Source: Rhineura floridana
Taxonomy: Eukaryota > Chordata > Lepidosauria > Squamata > Rhineuridae
Direction: 5' to 3'
Assembly: GCF_030035675.1 (NCBI RefSeq)
Contig: NC_084495.1
Location: forward strand, 9,021,001-9,085,000
Length of the DNA stretch: 64,000 bases
Of this stretch, positions 43,641 to 54,240 are shown in pieces. A program made the position numbers and the translations under genes. The notes beneath the pieces were generated by a model. The model was not told the origin of the DNA. It saw nothing but the letters and a program-made list of their open reading frames with translations, and ran no database searches. How positions within the stretch are numbered: the first letter of the stretch is position 1; each line of letters opens with the position of its first letter.

Positions 43641-44000
43641 AAGCTGCTTATATGCTTGCGAGAATAAAAATGTTTTTGTCCGACGTCGAAATGATAGCAC
43701 AGTTGGCTCCAGGCATTCCTTCTTGGAAAAAGCATTCCAAAGCTGCTCGGGTGTATCTGTGTGCTATTACAGAGAAGGCCCATTCTTTGATTACCACCCT
43801 TTGTGCTTTCTTTGGTGGTAGGACGCAGAGAAGGACTTCTGACGACGAGCACAGTATCCAGGCAGGTTCATATGGGAAGAGGAGGATCTTTTGGGATTCG
43901 AGCCCCACTGCAAAATCGCATTGGATTGGACCTGTATATTTTCCCTGTATAGCTAATACACTTCTGTGCTGAGAACAATTTGGACAACCACCACCACCAC
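43641..44000. mobile_element. Possible L2-derived sequence
   Basis: AGAGAAGGCCCATTCTTTGA and CAGGCAGGTTCATATGGGA resemble non-coding tail parts of L2-type elements; weak. Confidence 0.35.
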
Positions 44001-44375
44001 CCACCCTTGATGATCACTGCCACCCCAATGCTGATGCAAACTATATCTCCAACATTACTCCTAGTTTGGCCAGGAAGGATAAACGCTCACTGTCTGTTGC
44101 ACAATGGTCTGAGAAACTCACTGCCCTTGCTACATTTGAACATATTTTTTTATAAATGTCAGTTTTGTGTGGCTATCTTTCTGAAAATTTGGATAGCATG
44201 TATCAGCTTATATGTTTAAATTAAGATGGATGTATTTGAAGAGAGTTGCTTTATGCAGCAGAGTTCATTGGAGATATAACAGAATGTGAAAGAGAATGGT
44301 GTCTATTTTTAACAAAATAAATTCACTTTTTTAAGAAAGTACATGTGGAGAGGAAAGCCTGATTATCTACACTGA

Positions 44376-44585
44376 AATGAAATGGACTGCCTTCAAGTCG
44401 ATTCCGACTTATGGCGACCCTATGAATGGGGTTTTCATGGTAATCATATTCAGAGGGGGGTTACCATTGCCTTCCTCTGAGTCTGAAAGGCAGTGACTGG
44501 CCCCCAGTGAGCTTCATAGCTGTGTGGAGATTCGAACCCTGGTCTCCCAGGTCATAGTCCAACACCTTAACCACTACACCTAGCT
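44376..44585 (-). mobile_element. Sauria-type SINE
   Basis: BovB-like end (CAAGTCGATTCCGACTTATG) on the left, tRNA head (AACACCTTAACCACTACACC) on the right. Confidence 0.85.
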
Positions 44586-44679
44586 GAATTCAAAAGGTAG
44601 GGAAAGAGAGAATTGTGGGAAGAAAAAGAAAGAACTGGAAATGATGATAGCCCAGAGAATATCAGTCTAACCAATCAGA

Positions 44680-44905
44680 AAATGGGAATGGACTGCCTCC
44701 AAATCGATCCCGACTTATGGCGACCCTATGAATAGGGTTTTCATGGTAAGCGGTATTCCAAGGTGGTTTACTACGGCCTTCCTCTGAGGCTGAGAGCCAG
44801 TGACTGGCCCAAGGTCACCCAGGGACTCATGGCTGTGTGGGGATTCAAACCCTGGTCTCCCGGGTTGTAGTCCCACACTCTAACCACTAGGCCACACTGG
44901 CAATC
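44680..44905 (-). mobile_element. Sauria-type SINE
   Basis: Second copy, about 95 bp from the first and in the same orientation, with a complete B-box region (GGATTCAAACCCTGGTCTCC in reverse). Confidence 0.85.
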
Positions 44906-45329
44906 AGAGGCATGCTTAAATTTGAGGAAAGTAACAAGGAGACAATTCAAGCAGGGGCCCTTTCAACTGATTCACTATATCTATTGCCCGTAATGGTCAA
45001 TAGATTCAGAGTACACAGTGAGAGAATGCACTGATTGAAGTGAATCATCCAGCGTCCAACAGTATTGATGCTTATTGTATATATGCGGAAATAAAACCAT
45101 ATATCCTAAAGACACCAATGCTGACCTTCAAAACCTTGGGTGAGCACTGGAACCTCTGAAGTCACTCACTGCTCACTGGGATGCACATAACTGTATTACT
45201 GTCACCATACTGCAGGGGGACTGAAGAGAGTGAGTGAAAGGGGCTTCCCAAAGGGATATCTAGTGAGGTTATGGCAGAGGCAAGATTTGAACCATGGGTC
45301 TCCTAATTCATAATTTATATGTATGTCTG

Positions 45330-45610
45330 CTCAAGAGGTGGGAAACCTTTTTCAGCTCAGACCCTGCATTCCCTTGTGGCCAGCCTTCCAGGGGCAGCAT
45401 GCCAGTGGTAGGCAGGGCCAGAGGGGGAAGTGGGTGGAGCAGCAGTTAGGACTCTTACCTGTGTAGACTGGGCTACATTCCATCCATGCAAAAGTCACAC
45501 ACACACAGAGGCAGCATATAACCATACATTCAAGGCACATTATTTTCCCCAAAGAATCTTGGGAAGTGTAGTTTACTCCTCACAGAGCTACAATTCCAGC
45601 ATCCTTAGTA
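45330..45610. mobile_element. Family E and family C MITE fragments
   Basis: AAGAGGTGGGAAACCTTTTT and CAGCCTTCCAGGGGCAGCAT belong to family E; CCCAAAGAATCTTGGGAAGT and TCACAGAGCTACAATTCCAG to family C. Confidence 0.55.
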
Positions 45611-45615
45611 AGCTA

Positions 45616-45676
45616 TGGCTCTCTCTCTCTCTCTGTCTCTCTCTCTCTCACACACACACACACATACACACACAAC
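45616..45676. repeat. Compound CT/CA microsatellite
   Basis: (CT)n with one G interruption passing directly into (CA)n. Confidence 0.92.
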
Positions 45677-46149
45677 AAAGCATCTCTCCATCAAGGAAAG
45701 CAAGAGGCATCCTCACAGTTCAAGGACACATTCCAGCTAGGCAAAAGCACTTGAGGAGGGCACAGAGCAGGGCTGGTAAGGGGTGTGGCCTGGAAAGAGG
45801 GGGTGTGGCTTGGTGAGATTTCTCAAGGGCAAGACAGAAAGGCATGGAGGGCTATATTCAGCCTCTGCTCCTTCGGGCCCCCCCCACCCCAGAGCTGTTC
45901 AGAAAGAAGCCCCATCAGACTCAATAGGAAGTGGGTACAGGACTGCCGTCTCAGTCTCTTAGCTGCTATTCCACATCCCCCAAAAAGTTCATGCCCACAA
46001 AGTTATTCTTCTCCACCTACAACACATTTGAAGGCATTGCTTATTGGGGGAAAAAGAACCACAGAGTTGATGGAGGGGGGGAGGGGGTCAGAAAGTAAAA
46101 GGCAGGCATCGGGATGGGAAGGTGTCCGTTGCGCTTCCCTCCGTTTCCC

Positions 46150-46410
46150 ATTTTTCCAATCCTAAATTCAGTTCTCCACATTTCTGCAGCTATTTGTGGG
46201 GTTGTTGTTTTTTTTTTAAAAAAAAATCCTCATGAAAATTCTTCAGCAGTTTAGTGCAAATTTCTCCTCATAAACATATTGTTGTATGCAGTTTTGACTA
46301 ATGTACATATTTTTGCAAACAATTTCTCCTAATCTAATGTATTTTTGTATGTTACTTTCAGTAAGATATCCATTTTTTATGTATTCTTTCCCCCTCACCT
46401 ATGCATTTGT
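46150..46410 (-). mobile_element. AT-rich hAT-like element, family A
   Basis: Minus-strand copy with CATGAAAATTCTTCAGCAGT and ATTTTTGCAAACAATTTC units; its right part is followed by the palindromic MITE below. Confidence 0.6.
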
Positions 46411-46411
46411 G

Positions 46412-46530
46412 GCAGAGCTTGGAAAAGTTGCTTTTTTTGAACTACAACTCCCATCAGCCCAATCCAGTGGCCATGCTGGCTGGGGCTGATGGGAGTTGTA
46501 GTTTGAAAAAGTAACTTTTCCAAGCTCTGC
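46412..46530. mobile_element. Near-perfect palindromic MITE, family F (copy 1)
   Basis: GCAGAGCTTGGAAAAGTTGC on the left pairs with GTAACTTTTCCAAGCTCTGC on the right, and GAACTACAACTCCCATCAGC with GCTGATGGGAGTTGTAGTTT. Flanks CATTTGTG and CATTTGCC agree at 6 of 8 positions, consistent with hAT. The central part is nearly the same as family B. Confidence 0.8.
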
Positions 46531-47144
46531 ATTTGCCATCCTGGCCCAAATAGGAAAATAGTCCAGGAGTACAAAATGGAGTTTATCTGTGGGAACGAGG
46601 CTCTGACTTCTTCCCAGTGTTTTCCTGATTGTTACTTCAATTGCTCCTCAGATGGGCTACCTGGATTTTGACCCTGGCTACTCACTGCTGACCTCTCCTA
46701 ATCTTCATTCTGACTCCCCTCTGATGCTACTTCTACGTTAGCCTGCCAGAGAACAATTTGGCCTGTTGCACAGTCTAAATTATTGTTCATAGTACCAACA
46801 GCTATGGTGTGGTGGACTGGCATGACTTTGTTACCCCGAGTCTGATACAGCAAATCTTTGTCAGTGATGCAGTGGCCAGTTCTGAAAGCACTTTTCATGA
46901 CAGTCCGCCTCCCCGTAGCCAAGCTCCTTCTAAGACTATACAAAAAAAATAAAAAATGAATTTTTGATCAATGCAGGGAATTATGGCTTTCGTACCAAAC
47001 CAGTTTCTTCTTGTCACACACTCCCTCCTGCTTTGCTTAGCATCCAGCCTGATGTTCGAGTGGGCTCCAAAGCTTGCTCACTATTCTGTGACATTTTGGT
47101 GGGTCAGAGTTTTAACCATTAGCTATACACAGCCATGCTACCAG

Positions 47145-47310
47145 CAGAGACTGGTGGCTCTGATGTCAGTGGAGCTGTGAATCCGCTCCGGGTTTTAGTC
47201 TGAACTTTCAAGGAGTTATCCAAAGTGCACCTTGAAAGTTCAGACTGACACTTGGAGCAGATTCACTCCCTCACTAACATCGGAGCCACAAGTCTGCACT
47301 GCAAGTTACC
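47145..47310. repeat. Foldback (inverted) repeat of about 165 bp
   Basis: GTCTGAACTTTCAAGG pairs with CCTTGAAAGTTCAGAC a few bases apart, and GAGCTGTGAATCCGCTCC with GGAGCAGATTCACTCC further out, then GGTGGCTCTGATG with CATCGGAGCCAC. A long hairpin; likely a MITE of unknown family. Confidence 0.7.
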
Positions 47311-47871
47311 TACTTCTTCCTCTGCTTAGTTTATTTGGTAGTTTTTACTCTGGAAAAAAAGAAAACCACTTATTTATTTGGCATACAGAAGATTGGCAAA
47401 TGCCACCCCAGAAGATAATGTTATCGTCCCTGTTGTGAAGTAAGTGGAAGCATTTCATCCTTGCCTGTTCCTAATCCACCACAACAGTGATCTTCATTGA
47501 GGCTTCAGGCTTGTTGTGTAGCTATCTGACTCTGTGCATTGATAAACTGTAAGGGATAGCTAAACCTCGGAACTGATTTAAGGTAAAATTCTCCCAAAGG
47601 TTTTTTTTTAATCTCTTAGAACCAGAAGGCACTCAATAACAGTACCTCTCATGAGGCTGAGATTTCTGAGTCAGAAAACACACAATGAAAAAGCTGGCTC
47701 AACCGCTTTTCCTCTGTGGCCAGCTAGACTTTTAAGATCAGAGTGAATAAAAACTCTGTGGGCTGGTTCTATCACTGCAGACAGAGGCAGATAGCTTCTG
47801 TTTTTATCTCATCTTTTTTTCAATACCTCCTTAGCTAGCCTTCATGGAGATTGCTACAGCGTCAGCCTCCA

Positions 47872-48160
47872 AAAAGGTAAAGGTGTCCCCGCACTTATAG
47901 TGCAAGTCGTTTCTGACTCTTAGGGTGACGTCTTGCGACATTTACTAGGCAGACCGTATATATGGGGTGGGATTGCCAGTTCTGTCCCCGGTCTTTCTTT
48001 ACCCCCCAGCATATGCCGGGTACTCATTTTACCGACCACGGATGGATGGAAGGCTGAGTGGACCTCGACTCCTTTTACTGGAGATTCGACTTCCTCCTTC
48101 CATTGGAATCGAACTCCAGCCGTCAGCAGAGCTTCGGCTGCATTACTGCCGCCCACGGAG
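47872..48160 (-). mobile_element. tRNA-derived SINE, young subfamily (copy 2)
   Basis: Nearly identical to 21138-21420 over its length. Its CpG sites are more often TG/CA, so it has lost more CpG than copy 1. Confidence 0.85.
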
Positions 48161-48249
48161 GATTCTTCTGCCTCTAGGCAGCTTATTAAACTTCTCTAAT
48201 CAAAGCCAATTGCTCATGCTTGTTTCCATGCAAACAGGGTTGCTTTGTT

Positions 48250-49298
48250 TTTTTTGTTTTTTTTCAATAATTTTTATTCAAATTTTCATAAAACATACAA
48301 GACAAAATCATAAAACATTCAAAGACAAAAAACAAAATCAAAAATAGTTAAACAAAAAGAAAAAAAGAAAAAAAAACAAAAATAAAAAATAAAGAGTAAA
48401 ATATTGACTTCCCATTTGTCAAAGATCAAATCAGTTATAAGTCTATAATATATAGCAATCCTGTCTCTTAAGTCATATTATAAAATCACTTTCCTCCAGT
48501 AGTTATCTTACTTAATCATCAAATCTCATAAACATTACTTTATTCTTTCCACAAAAAGTCAAAGAGAGATTTCAATTCTTTAAGAAATATATCTATCAAT
48601 TTTTTTTTCCAGATAAGCATATCGATTAATCCATCTCATTACTAATTATGATAATCTTATTGTCATAACCATAGTCAAAATAAACATTTCAATTAATCCA
48701 TCACATCAGAATCTGTTAGGTTCAGTAATTTCAGTAGCCATTGTTCTATTATCTCTATTAGTTCCATTTTCCATCTTCCATCTTCAGTAGTCTTGTTAAG
48801 TCCAGTAATTTCAATATCCAATCTTCCATTATCAGTATTCCATAATAATCTTGCTGTCAAAGCCATAGTCATATAGTAAGAGTCTGATGGGAATTACCTC
48901 TATCCCAAATATTTTCTTGCCATCCATTCTGAATAGGTTGCTGAAATACTGCTGTAAAATCATATCTCTGTTCTTTTTTTCAAAATACACTGGGTCATCT
49001 CTTAAAAGTTTTTCCATTGTCACATGGCTGCAGTTAATTCCATAGATTTTCTCTATATTGGGCTCCATCACATCATTCCAGTCCAGAAGATAATCCATGC
49101 CATTGATAACTTTATCTCTAGAATCTTCATTAATTTCTTCAGAGATAACATTGAGTTCCAAACAATAGATTTTATTTCTAAAGTCCATAGACTCCAAATC
49201 TTGTTCCTGTTCCACGTTTGTTCCAATCTCCGGGATCTCCTCTCTCACAGGGACCCCTATTCCAGTCTCCAGGGTCTCCTCTCTCACAGGGACCCCTT
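48250..49298 (-). mobile_element. HAL1-like L1 derivative: ORF1-like frame plus 3' UTR and poly(A), with 19-bp target duplication
   Basis: The direct repeat CAAACAGGGTTGCTTTGTT is at 48231-48249 and 49299-49317, exact. The element between them ends on the left in a T-rich run (poly(A) on the minus strand), the signature of L1-type target-primed insertion. A 151-codon minus-strand frame (49287-48832) begins near its 5' end and includes EPNIEKIYGINCSHVTMEKL, RDMILQQYF and MDGKKIFGIEVIPIRLL. From memory this resembles ORF1 proteins of squamate L1 elements, without an RT-coding ORF2. About 580 bp of non-coding AT-rich sequence follows. An ordinary 5'-truncated L1 would keep ORF2 and lose ORF1, so the arrangement suggests a half-L1 (HAL1-like) or internally deleted source element. 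Confidence 0.75.
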
Positions 49299-49317
49299 CA
49301 AACAGGGTTGCTTTGTT

Positions 49318-50205
49318 AAAAAATGTTTTGCCAGAGACCTGACTTCTTCAGACCCAAGAGGAGGAACAGAGAACAAATGAGAGAAAGACCCTGATCACAA
49401 AACTTACAGGAATGAATATACATGGGCAGCTGTTATTGCTGCATCCAGCTGGTGCTTTTTGATTGCTTTGGAAATGGCGATCTTTTTGGTGTCCATTCGA
49501 GTATTAAACAAATTACATTCCCCTTGGGTTCGGTTGACGGTTCATATCCATCCCAGGTCGAGAGCGACCCAAAGGGCATTACATTCTGGATGGTTGCTTA
49601 ACTTGGTGTGGCGAAAGGGTGGGAATCTGTCTGAAGAACCTTGGTTGGTAGTGTTAAAAGCATAAAAGAAAACACAGCTCTTGGGGTCCTAGTCAGTATT
49701 CTCAGGCAAGATGACTGGGAGGCTGAAGCCAATGTATATCACTCCCCTCATCTTATTATACATTTTAAGTAAACAATGACCACATCCATCTTCCCCAGCC
49801 TGGCGCCCTCCAAATGGTAGGCCCCTCCAGAAGTCCTTTTCATTTTGCATTCAGGATGATTTGTGGTCATGATGGTCTTGTTGTATGCGATCACACTTTC
49901 AATACTGTTTGTGCCTGCAAAGGCTTTGGGGCATACGTACTGGTTCATTTCTAGTCCAGGTGTGTCCCATAACTTCCTCCTGCAATCCTGCAACTTTTTA
50001 TACCACAAGAGTTCGAAGGTCTTTTTGTCCTGCTTTTTCTTCTATAGCACAAGAGTGTCCCTCTGGACGGCAATAATGCGGTAACGTTGGGCAGGCGTGG
50101 CAGAACTGCTTATAAAGCAGAATGATATGGGGATGGTCCAGTATAAATTTAGCACTAATGCACTATTACTGCATTAGGGACATGTTGCAGATTACATCTG
50201 CAAAA
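49318..50205 (-). other. Unclassified stretch with a coding-like minus-strand segment
   Basis: An 86-codon minus-strand frame (50008-49748) with GLEMNQYVCPKAFAGTNSIE does not resemble any family I know. Nothing shows that it is expressed or conserved. It could be a decayed processed pseudogene or chance. Confidence 0.25.
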
Positions 50206-50209
50206 AAAG

Positions 50210-50332
50210 AAGAAGTCTGGAGGGGGCCTTAGGTAGACTCCATTTCCCATCATCCTTGGCCATTGGCCGTGCTGACTGGGGCTGATGGGAGCTGTAGGCT
50301 CAAAAGTCGGGAGGACACCAGGTTGGGGAGGG
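50210..50332. mobile_element. Palindromic hAT MITE, family B
   Basis: CATTTCCCATCATCCTTGGC, GGGGCTGATGGGAGCTGTAG and the GGACACCAGGTTGGGGAGG end. Confidence 0.7.
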
Positions 50333-50574
50333 CTGCCTTAGTATTATAGAATTACAGCAGGATTGGCAATAAGGCTGCTCAGGGCAGAGAGCCACTGGTT
50401 GGGGAAGGCTGAGTTACCCTTTTGCTTCAGCTGCACAAAGTCCAGCAAACATTGCCACAGTGGAACCGACTGTGCGATCTTCTTATGTGTGTTTACTCAG
50501 AAGTAAGTCCCATGGCTCTCAATGGGGCTTGTACCCTCATAAGTACATTTAGGACTGTTTCTTTTTGGCTCAGA

Positions 50575-50697
50575 AGCAGAGCATGGAAAAGTTACTTTTT
50601 TGAACTACAACTCCCATCAGCTCAATCCAGTGGCCATGCTGGCTGGGGCTGATGGGAGTTGTAGTTCAAAAAAAGTAACTTTTCCAAGCTCTGCCAG
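50575..50697. mobile_element. Near-perfect palindromic MITE, family F (copy 2)
   Basis: CAGAGCATGGAAAAGTTAC/GTAACTTTTCCAAGCTCTG arms and GAACTACAACTCCCATCAGC/GCTGATGGGAGTTGTAGTTC. Flanks share CAGAAG (6 of 8). Confidence 0.8.
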
Positions 50698-50699
50698 AA

Positions 50700-51164
50700 G
50701 TAAGTGCTTGTTTACCCTTTGCATGGCAAGATGTCAGCACCCACCCACGCACCCACTCAAAGGCTTGCTATCCCTGGCAGCCTTTCTTTCTTTTCCTTTT
50801 TGCTTTTTGCTGCTTGAGCTTAGGCACGGTGATTTTTTCACATGTCGAGACAGAAACTGAAGTCATTTTCACAAGTAATCCTAGAGTCCAGATTTATGTT
50901 TCCGGCATGTTGAGGGAAAGATCCAAACAGATCAGAACATGCTCCTGCTTTTCACACAGTCACTGGCTGCAAACACACCAGTTGCCAGAGCAAAGCATTG
51001 CCAGTAGCCACACCTGGAGGGGAAGCAGGTTGATCTGCCAATCAGTTGCAAAATCTCTTTGAAGCTTTTTTTTTTAACTCACTCAAGCTGATCCCAACAG
51101 GTTTTAAGGTAAAAAATGGCTGGGTTTTGACTAGTGTCATGTGTCCCAGTTTCAGAAGAGAGAG
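50700..51164. other. Unannotated stretch
   Basis: Nothing recognised. Confidence 0.4.
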
Positions 51165-51172
51165 GTGGAGTC

Positions 51173-51786
51173 TAGGGATGAGGTTCTCTGCCTAGTTCCG
51201 ATCTGCTTGTATTCTGATGGTCCATCGTTCGATCCCAATCCCCCCCCTTTTTTTGTTCCCATTCGCTTTTAATGCACTGTGGGTTTTGTTTGGGTGATTT
51301 GAGTCACGGTGGTTGATTTGTTTAAAAAAAAAAAGCCTAATTTTTAACGTAAATACTTATGTAAATAGTCACGGTGTTCCACATGGTTCCCCCCCCCCAT
51401 TTACACATCAGTAAGGCAGATAATCCCCTTTGAGTCTGTCTCTGGCCTCAGGTTAACAGATGTGCTGCTTAATGATTCGTCGCCCTTTTACTATTTGCCA
51501 CTCCTGTTTTGTTTGCAGTACTATTTTAATGTCTTTCCTGCTAAATCTTAAGCTTTTTTAATTAAAAAAAACTTAGAGAAAATTACGAAGATAATTACAT
51601 AAAATGGGGGGAGAAATCGGGGGGAAAATCAGTTTCAGTTGCAGCCATGATTGCAAAAAACTGTACTGATTACAGTCTCGGTCCGCCGCAAGAAATCAGT
51701 GCCAGTCCAAAAAGATTGCGGACTGTCAAATTCAGTCAAAATCTGGCACTAAGTCTGATTTAGCAGATATTTCCCCCCCATCCCTA
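51173..51786. mobile_element. hAT-like non-autonomous element of about 614 bp
   Basis: Starts TAGGGATGAGG and ends CCCCATCCCTA (inverted ends). Flanks GTGGAGTC (51165-51172) and GTGGAGAT (51787-51794) agree at 6 of 8 positions. No transposase frame found. Confidence 0.7.
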
Positions 51787-52129
51787 GTGGAGATACCAGT
51801 GAAACGGTGTGTTTCTGCCCATAGATTGAAATATTTGTGAGCTGAACATTCAGCATATTTGAATGGCCTAAGGCAGGGATGGGGAACCTTAGGCGCAGAG
51901 GACACATGTGGCATTTCAGACCTCTCTATCTCTATATCCCTCCAAAGCCACAACCCCTCTCCCTAGGCCACACCTCTTACTGACCTTCTTTGCACCTTTC
52001 TTGAGTGTTTCTTTTGCATGGTTGGAATGAGTCCTTGTCTCTTACATACCCACTTGATCACTGCACTCCGCAAGTGAGGGCCTCCTGCAGATGCCATCTT
52101 ATCACGAGGTCCGTTCCGCACAACATAGG

Positions 52130-52440
52130 AAGCAGACCTCTCGTGTTGTGGCACGGACCCTGTGGAATTCCCTCCCCTTATTAGACAGGCACCATCTCTG
52201 TTATCTTTTCGGCACCTACTAAAGACCTTCCTTTTTCAACAAGAGACCTTCTCCCAGTCGACGTCTGTGTTAGAATTGCTCTTTAAGATTTTTTTAAAGT
52301 TGTTTTGTAAAGATGTTTTATTTTAATATATTTTAAAGTCTTTTGTTTGTAAGATGTTTTAAAGTGCTTTTAGTGTCTTGTTTGTTGCCCTGGCCTTCTT
52401 CTTGGAGGAAGGACAGGATATAAATTTAATAAATAAATAA
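52130..52440 (+). mobile_element. L2 LINE C-terminus and 3' end
   Basis: The plus strand encodes a WNSLP-like stretch and a SFRHLLKTFLFQQET-like C-terminus, then an AT-rich 3' UTR ending AAGGACAGGATATAAATTTA and an AATAAATAAATAAAC tail. Confidence 0.75.
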
Positions 52441-52449
52441 ACAAACTCT

Positions 52450-52665
52450 GATCATGCCTTTTGCTTGGCTGGATGGGGGATGGAGAGGGATGCGTGAGTA
52501 GGTGTAGAAGCCAGCCTGCTGCACAAAAGGAAAATTCACATGTGTTGCTCTGCTGTCTCCTCACTTTTCCCTCTGGTACTACCCACCACTGCATGTGGCC
52601 CCCGGAAGGTTGTCCAGAAGGGAATGTGTGGCCCTCAGGCTGAAAAGGTTTCCCCACTCCTAGAT
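52450..52665. mobile_element. Family E MITE, right part
   Basis: GGAATGTGTGGCCCTCAGGC and AAAAGGTTTCCCCACTCC match the inverted end seen at 39825. Confidence 0.5.
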
Positions 52666-53084
52666 TAAGGGGATCTCTGTGGACTAGGAAGCAAATCCTT
52701 ATGGGCCAGAAGGTATCTCCCTCCTCATATGAATAGGCAGGACAACCACTGGCTAATTCAGCATCGAAGCCATTACAGAGGCAACCCAGTATTGTTCACC
52801 ATAATATACTTTCTAATAGTTTCTCTCAGTGTAATTTTAACTGTACAGAGCAACAGTGCTTTCTAATATCTCTCATGAGATCTCCCCGCTGCTTCATAGA
52901 TGCTGGTTAATAGAGTTCACTGCCCTTGGCATTATAATTTGATTTTGGATTTATAAATAATGCAGACCCATTTCTGTGTTTCCAGCTATCCAAGATGTTC
53001 TCAGAGGGGCATTTGGCACACAAATTGAATATAGTCTGAGGCCTAATTCCCACATACAGCAGATGAGGCTGCTAACATAGTTCC

Positions 53085-53245
53085 AGGCTATGGTCTGAAG
53101 GCACATGAGGCCAGCATCCTGCTGAAGCTAAGCAGGGTCAGGTCTGGTCAGTGCCTGGATGGGAGACCGCCTGGGAACCATATGGAAGCCACCTTGGGTT
53201 TCTATCATGAAAAGAAAGGCTGGGTATAAATGAAATAAACAAATC
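53085..53245 (+). mobile_element. 5S rRNA-derived SINE (copy 3)
   Basis: GAAGCTAAGCAGGGTCAGGT, CAGTGCCTGGATGGGAGACC and GCCTGGGAACC are very close to vertebrate 5S rRNA (its A box, intermediate element and C box). The tail is L2-like (GGCTGGGTATAAATGAAATA). Confidence 0.88.
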
Positions 53246-53339
53246 TGTTTTTGGATAGCACCACTTCAGAAAGAAAGAAAAAATCCCTTGTAGCCACAAA
53301 ACTAGCATGTTGGGGAAGTGGCTAGTTTAGAATCCTAAT

Positions 53340-53530
53340 GAGAATGTACAAAGAGTCCTGCCGGGTCAGGCCAAAGGTTCACCTTGTCAGGCATCGGGCT
53401 TTGCATGGTGGCCAAACAGATACCTTTCAAGATGCCTACAAGCTCTTTCCTGTTGTTTCTCCCCAGCAGGGGGCATTGTGGTATACATGTAGGTTTTCTA
53501 GCTCCATCTTGACTAATATCCATTTATAGT
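53340..53530. repeat. Family D dispersed repeat, diverged
   Basis: GAGTCCTGCCGGGTCAGGCC and CACCTTGTCAGGCATC compare with 33735-33800. Confidence 0.45.
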
Positions 53531-53534
53531 CCCA

Positions 53535-54240
53535 TCTGGAACTAGTCCCATGCCAGATTGCTAACCTAACCCCATTCAGAGAAACCCTCCCTATGCAAAC
53601 AGAATGCCCTCCCCAAGCCTATTTAATGGGTTTCAAGGGGTTGCTGCGACAACGTCTTAGCTTGAGGAGCCATGCCAGCAGTTATGCTGTGCAGAAATGC
53701 AGAGTTTGGTGTAATCAGTAACCTGATCTAGGAAATGCTCTGCGCTGAGATTTCACATTAAACATAATGGAGAAAAACACATCAGTGAGAATGAGTCTGA
53801 ATCCAACAAGGGTTGGCCAAGACACAGTCCATGGTTGGAAGGACCAGCCCTTTCTTTTGTCTAGGGATGTCAGAGAATTTTGACGAAAACAGAAAAGGGA
53901 GCAGAAATTGCCAAAGTTCACTTATTCGTCTTGTGTCCAGAACGGAAATCAATGAAACAAATATGACTGGAATTCACTGCTGTTGCTGCTGCTATTGATC
54001 TGCAAACGATAGGTAACTGATTACTATTTTTTTGTCCCCATTTACGTTGTTTCCTTTGCAGTGAAATGAATGGAGTGGAATAACATAATAATAATGTAAT
54101 TTATATAATGAATTACATAAATTATGTAATAGCGAGATGAATAACATAGATTTTGGCGGAAGATGAACTGCAGTGGAAGGGAAACAATGCTGTATGTGAT
54201 GAACATGGAATGCGGAACGGAAAATAATGCCTTCATTTAA
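53535..54240. other. Largely unannotated; possible hAT-like start at 53863
   Basis: TAGGGATGTCAGAG at 53863 resembles the hAT ends above, but no matching right end is clear. A GCT run at about 53981-53995. No gene. Confidence 0.3.

Noticed and set aside
53085-53245. Possible 5S rRNA gene
   Set aside because: Only the internal-promoter half resembles 5S, and an L2-like tail with A-rich end follows, as in the other two copies; it is a SINE.
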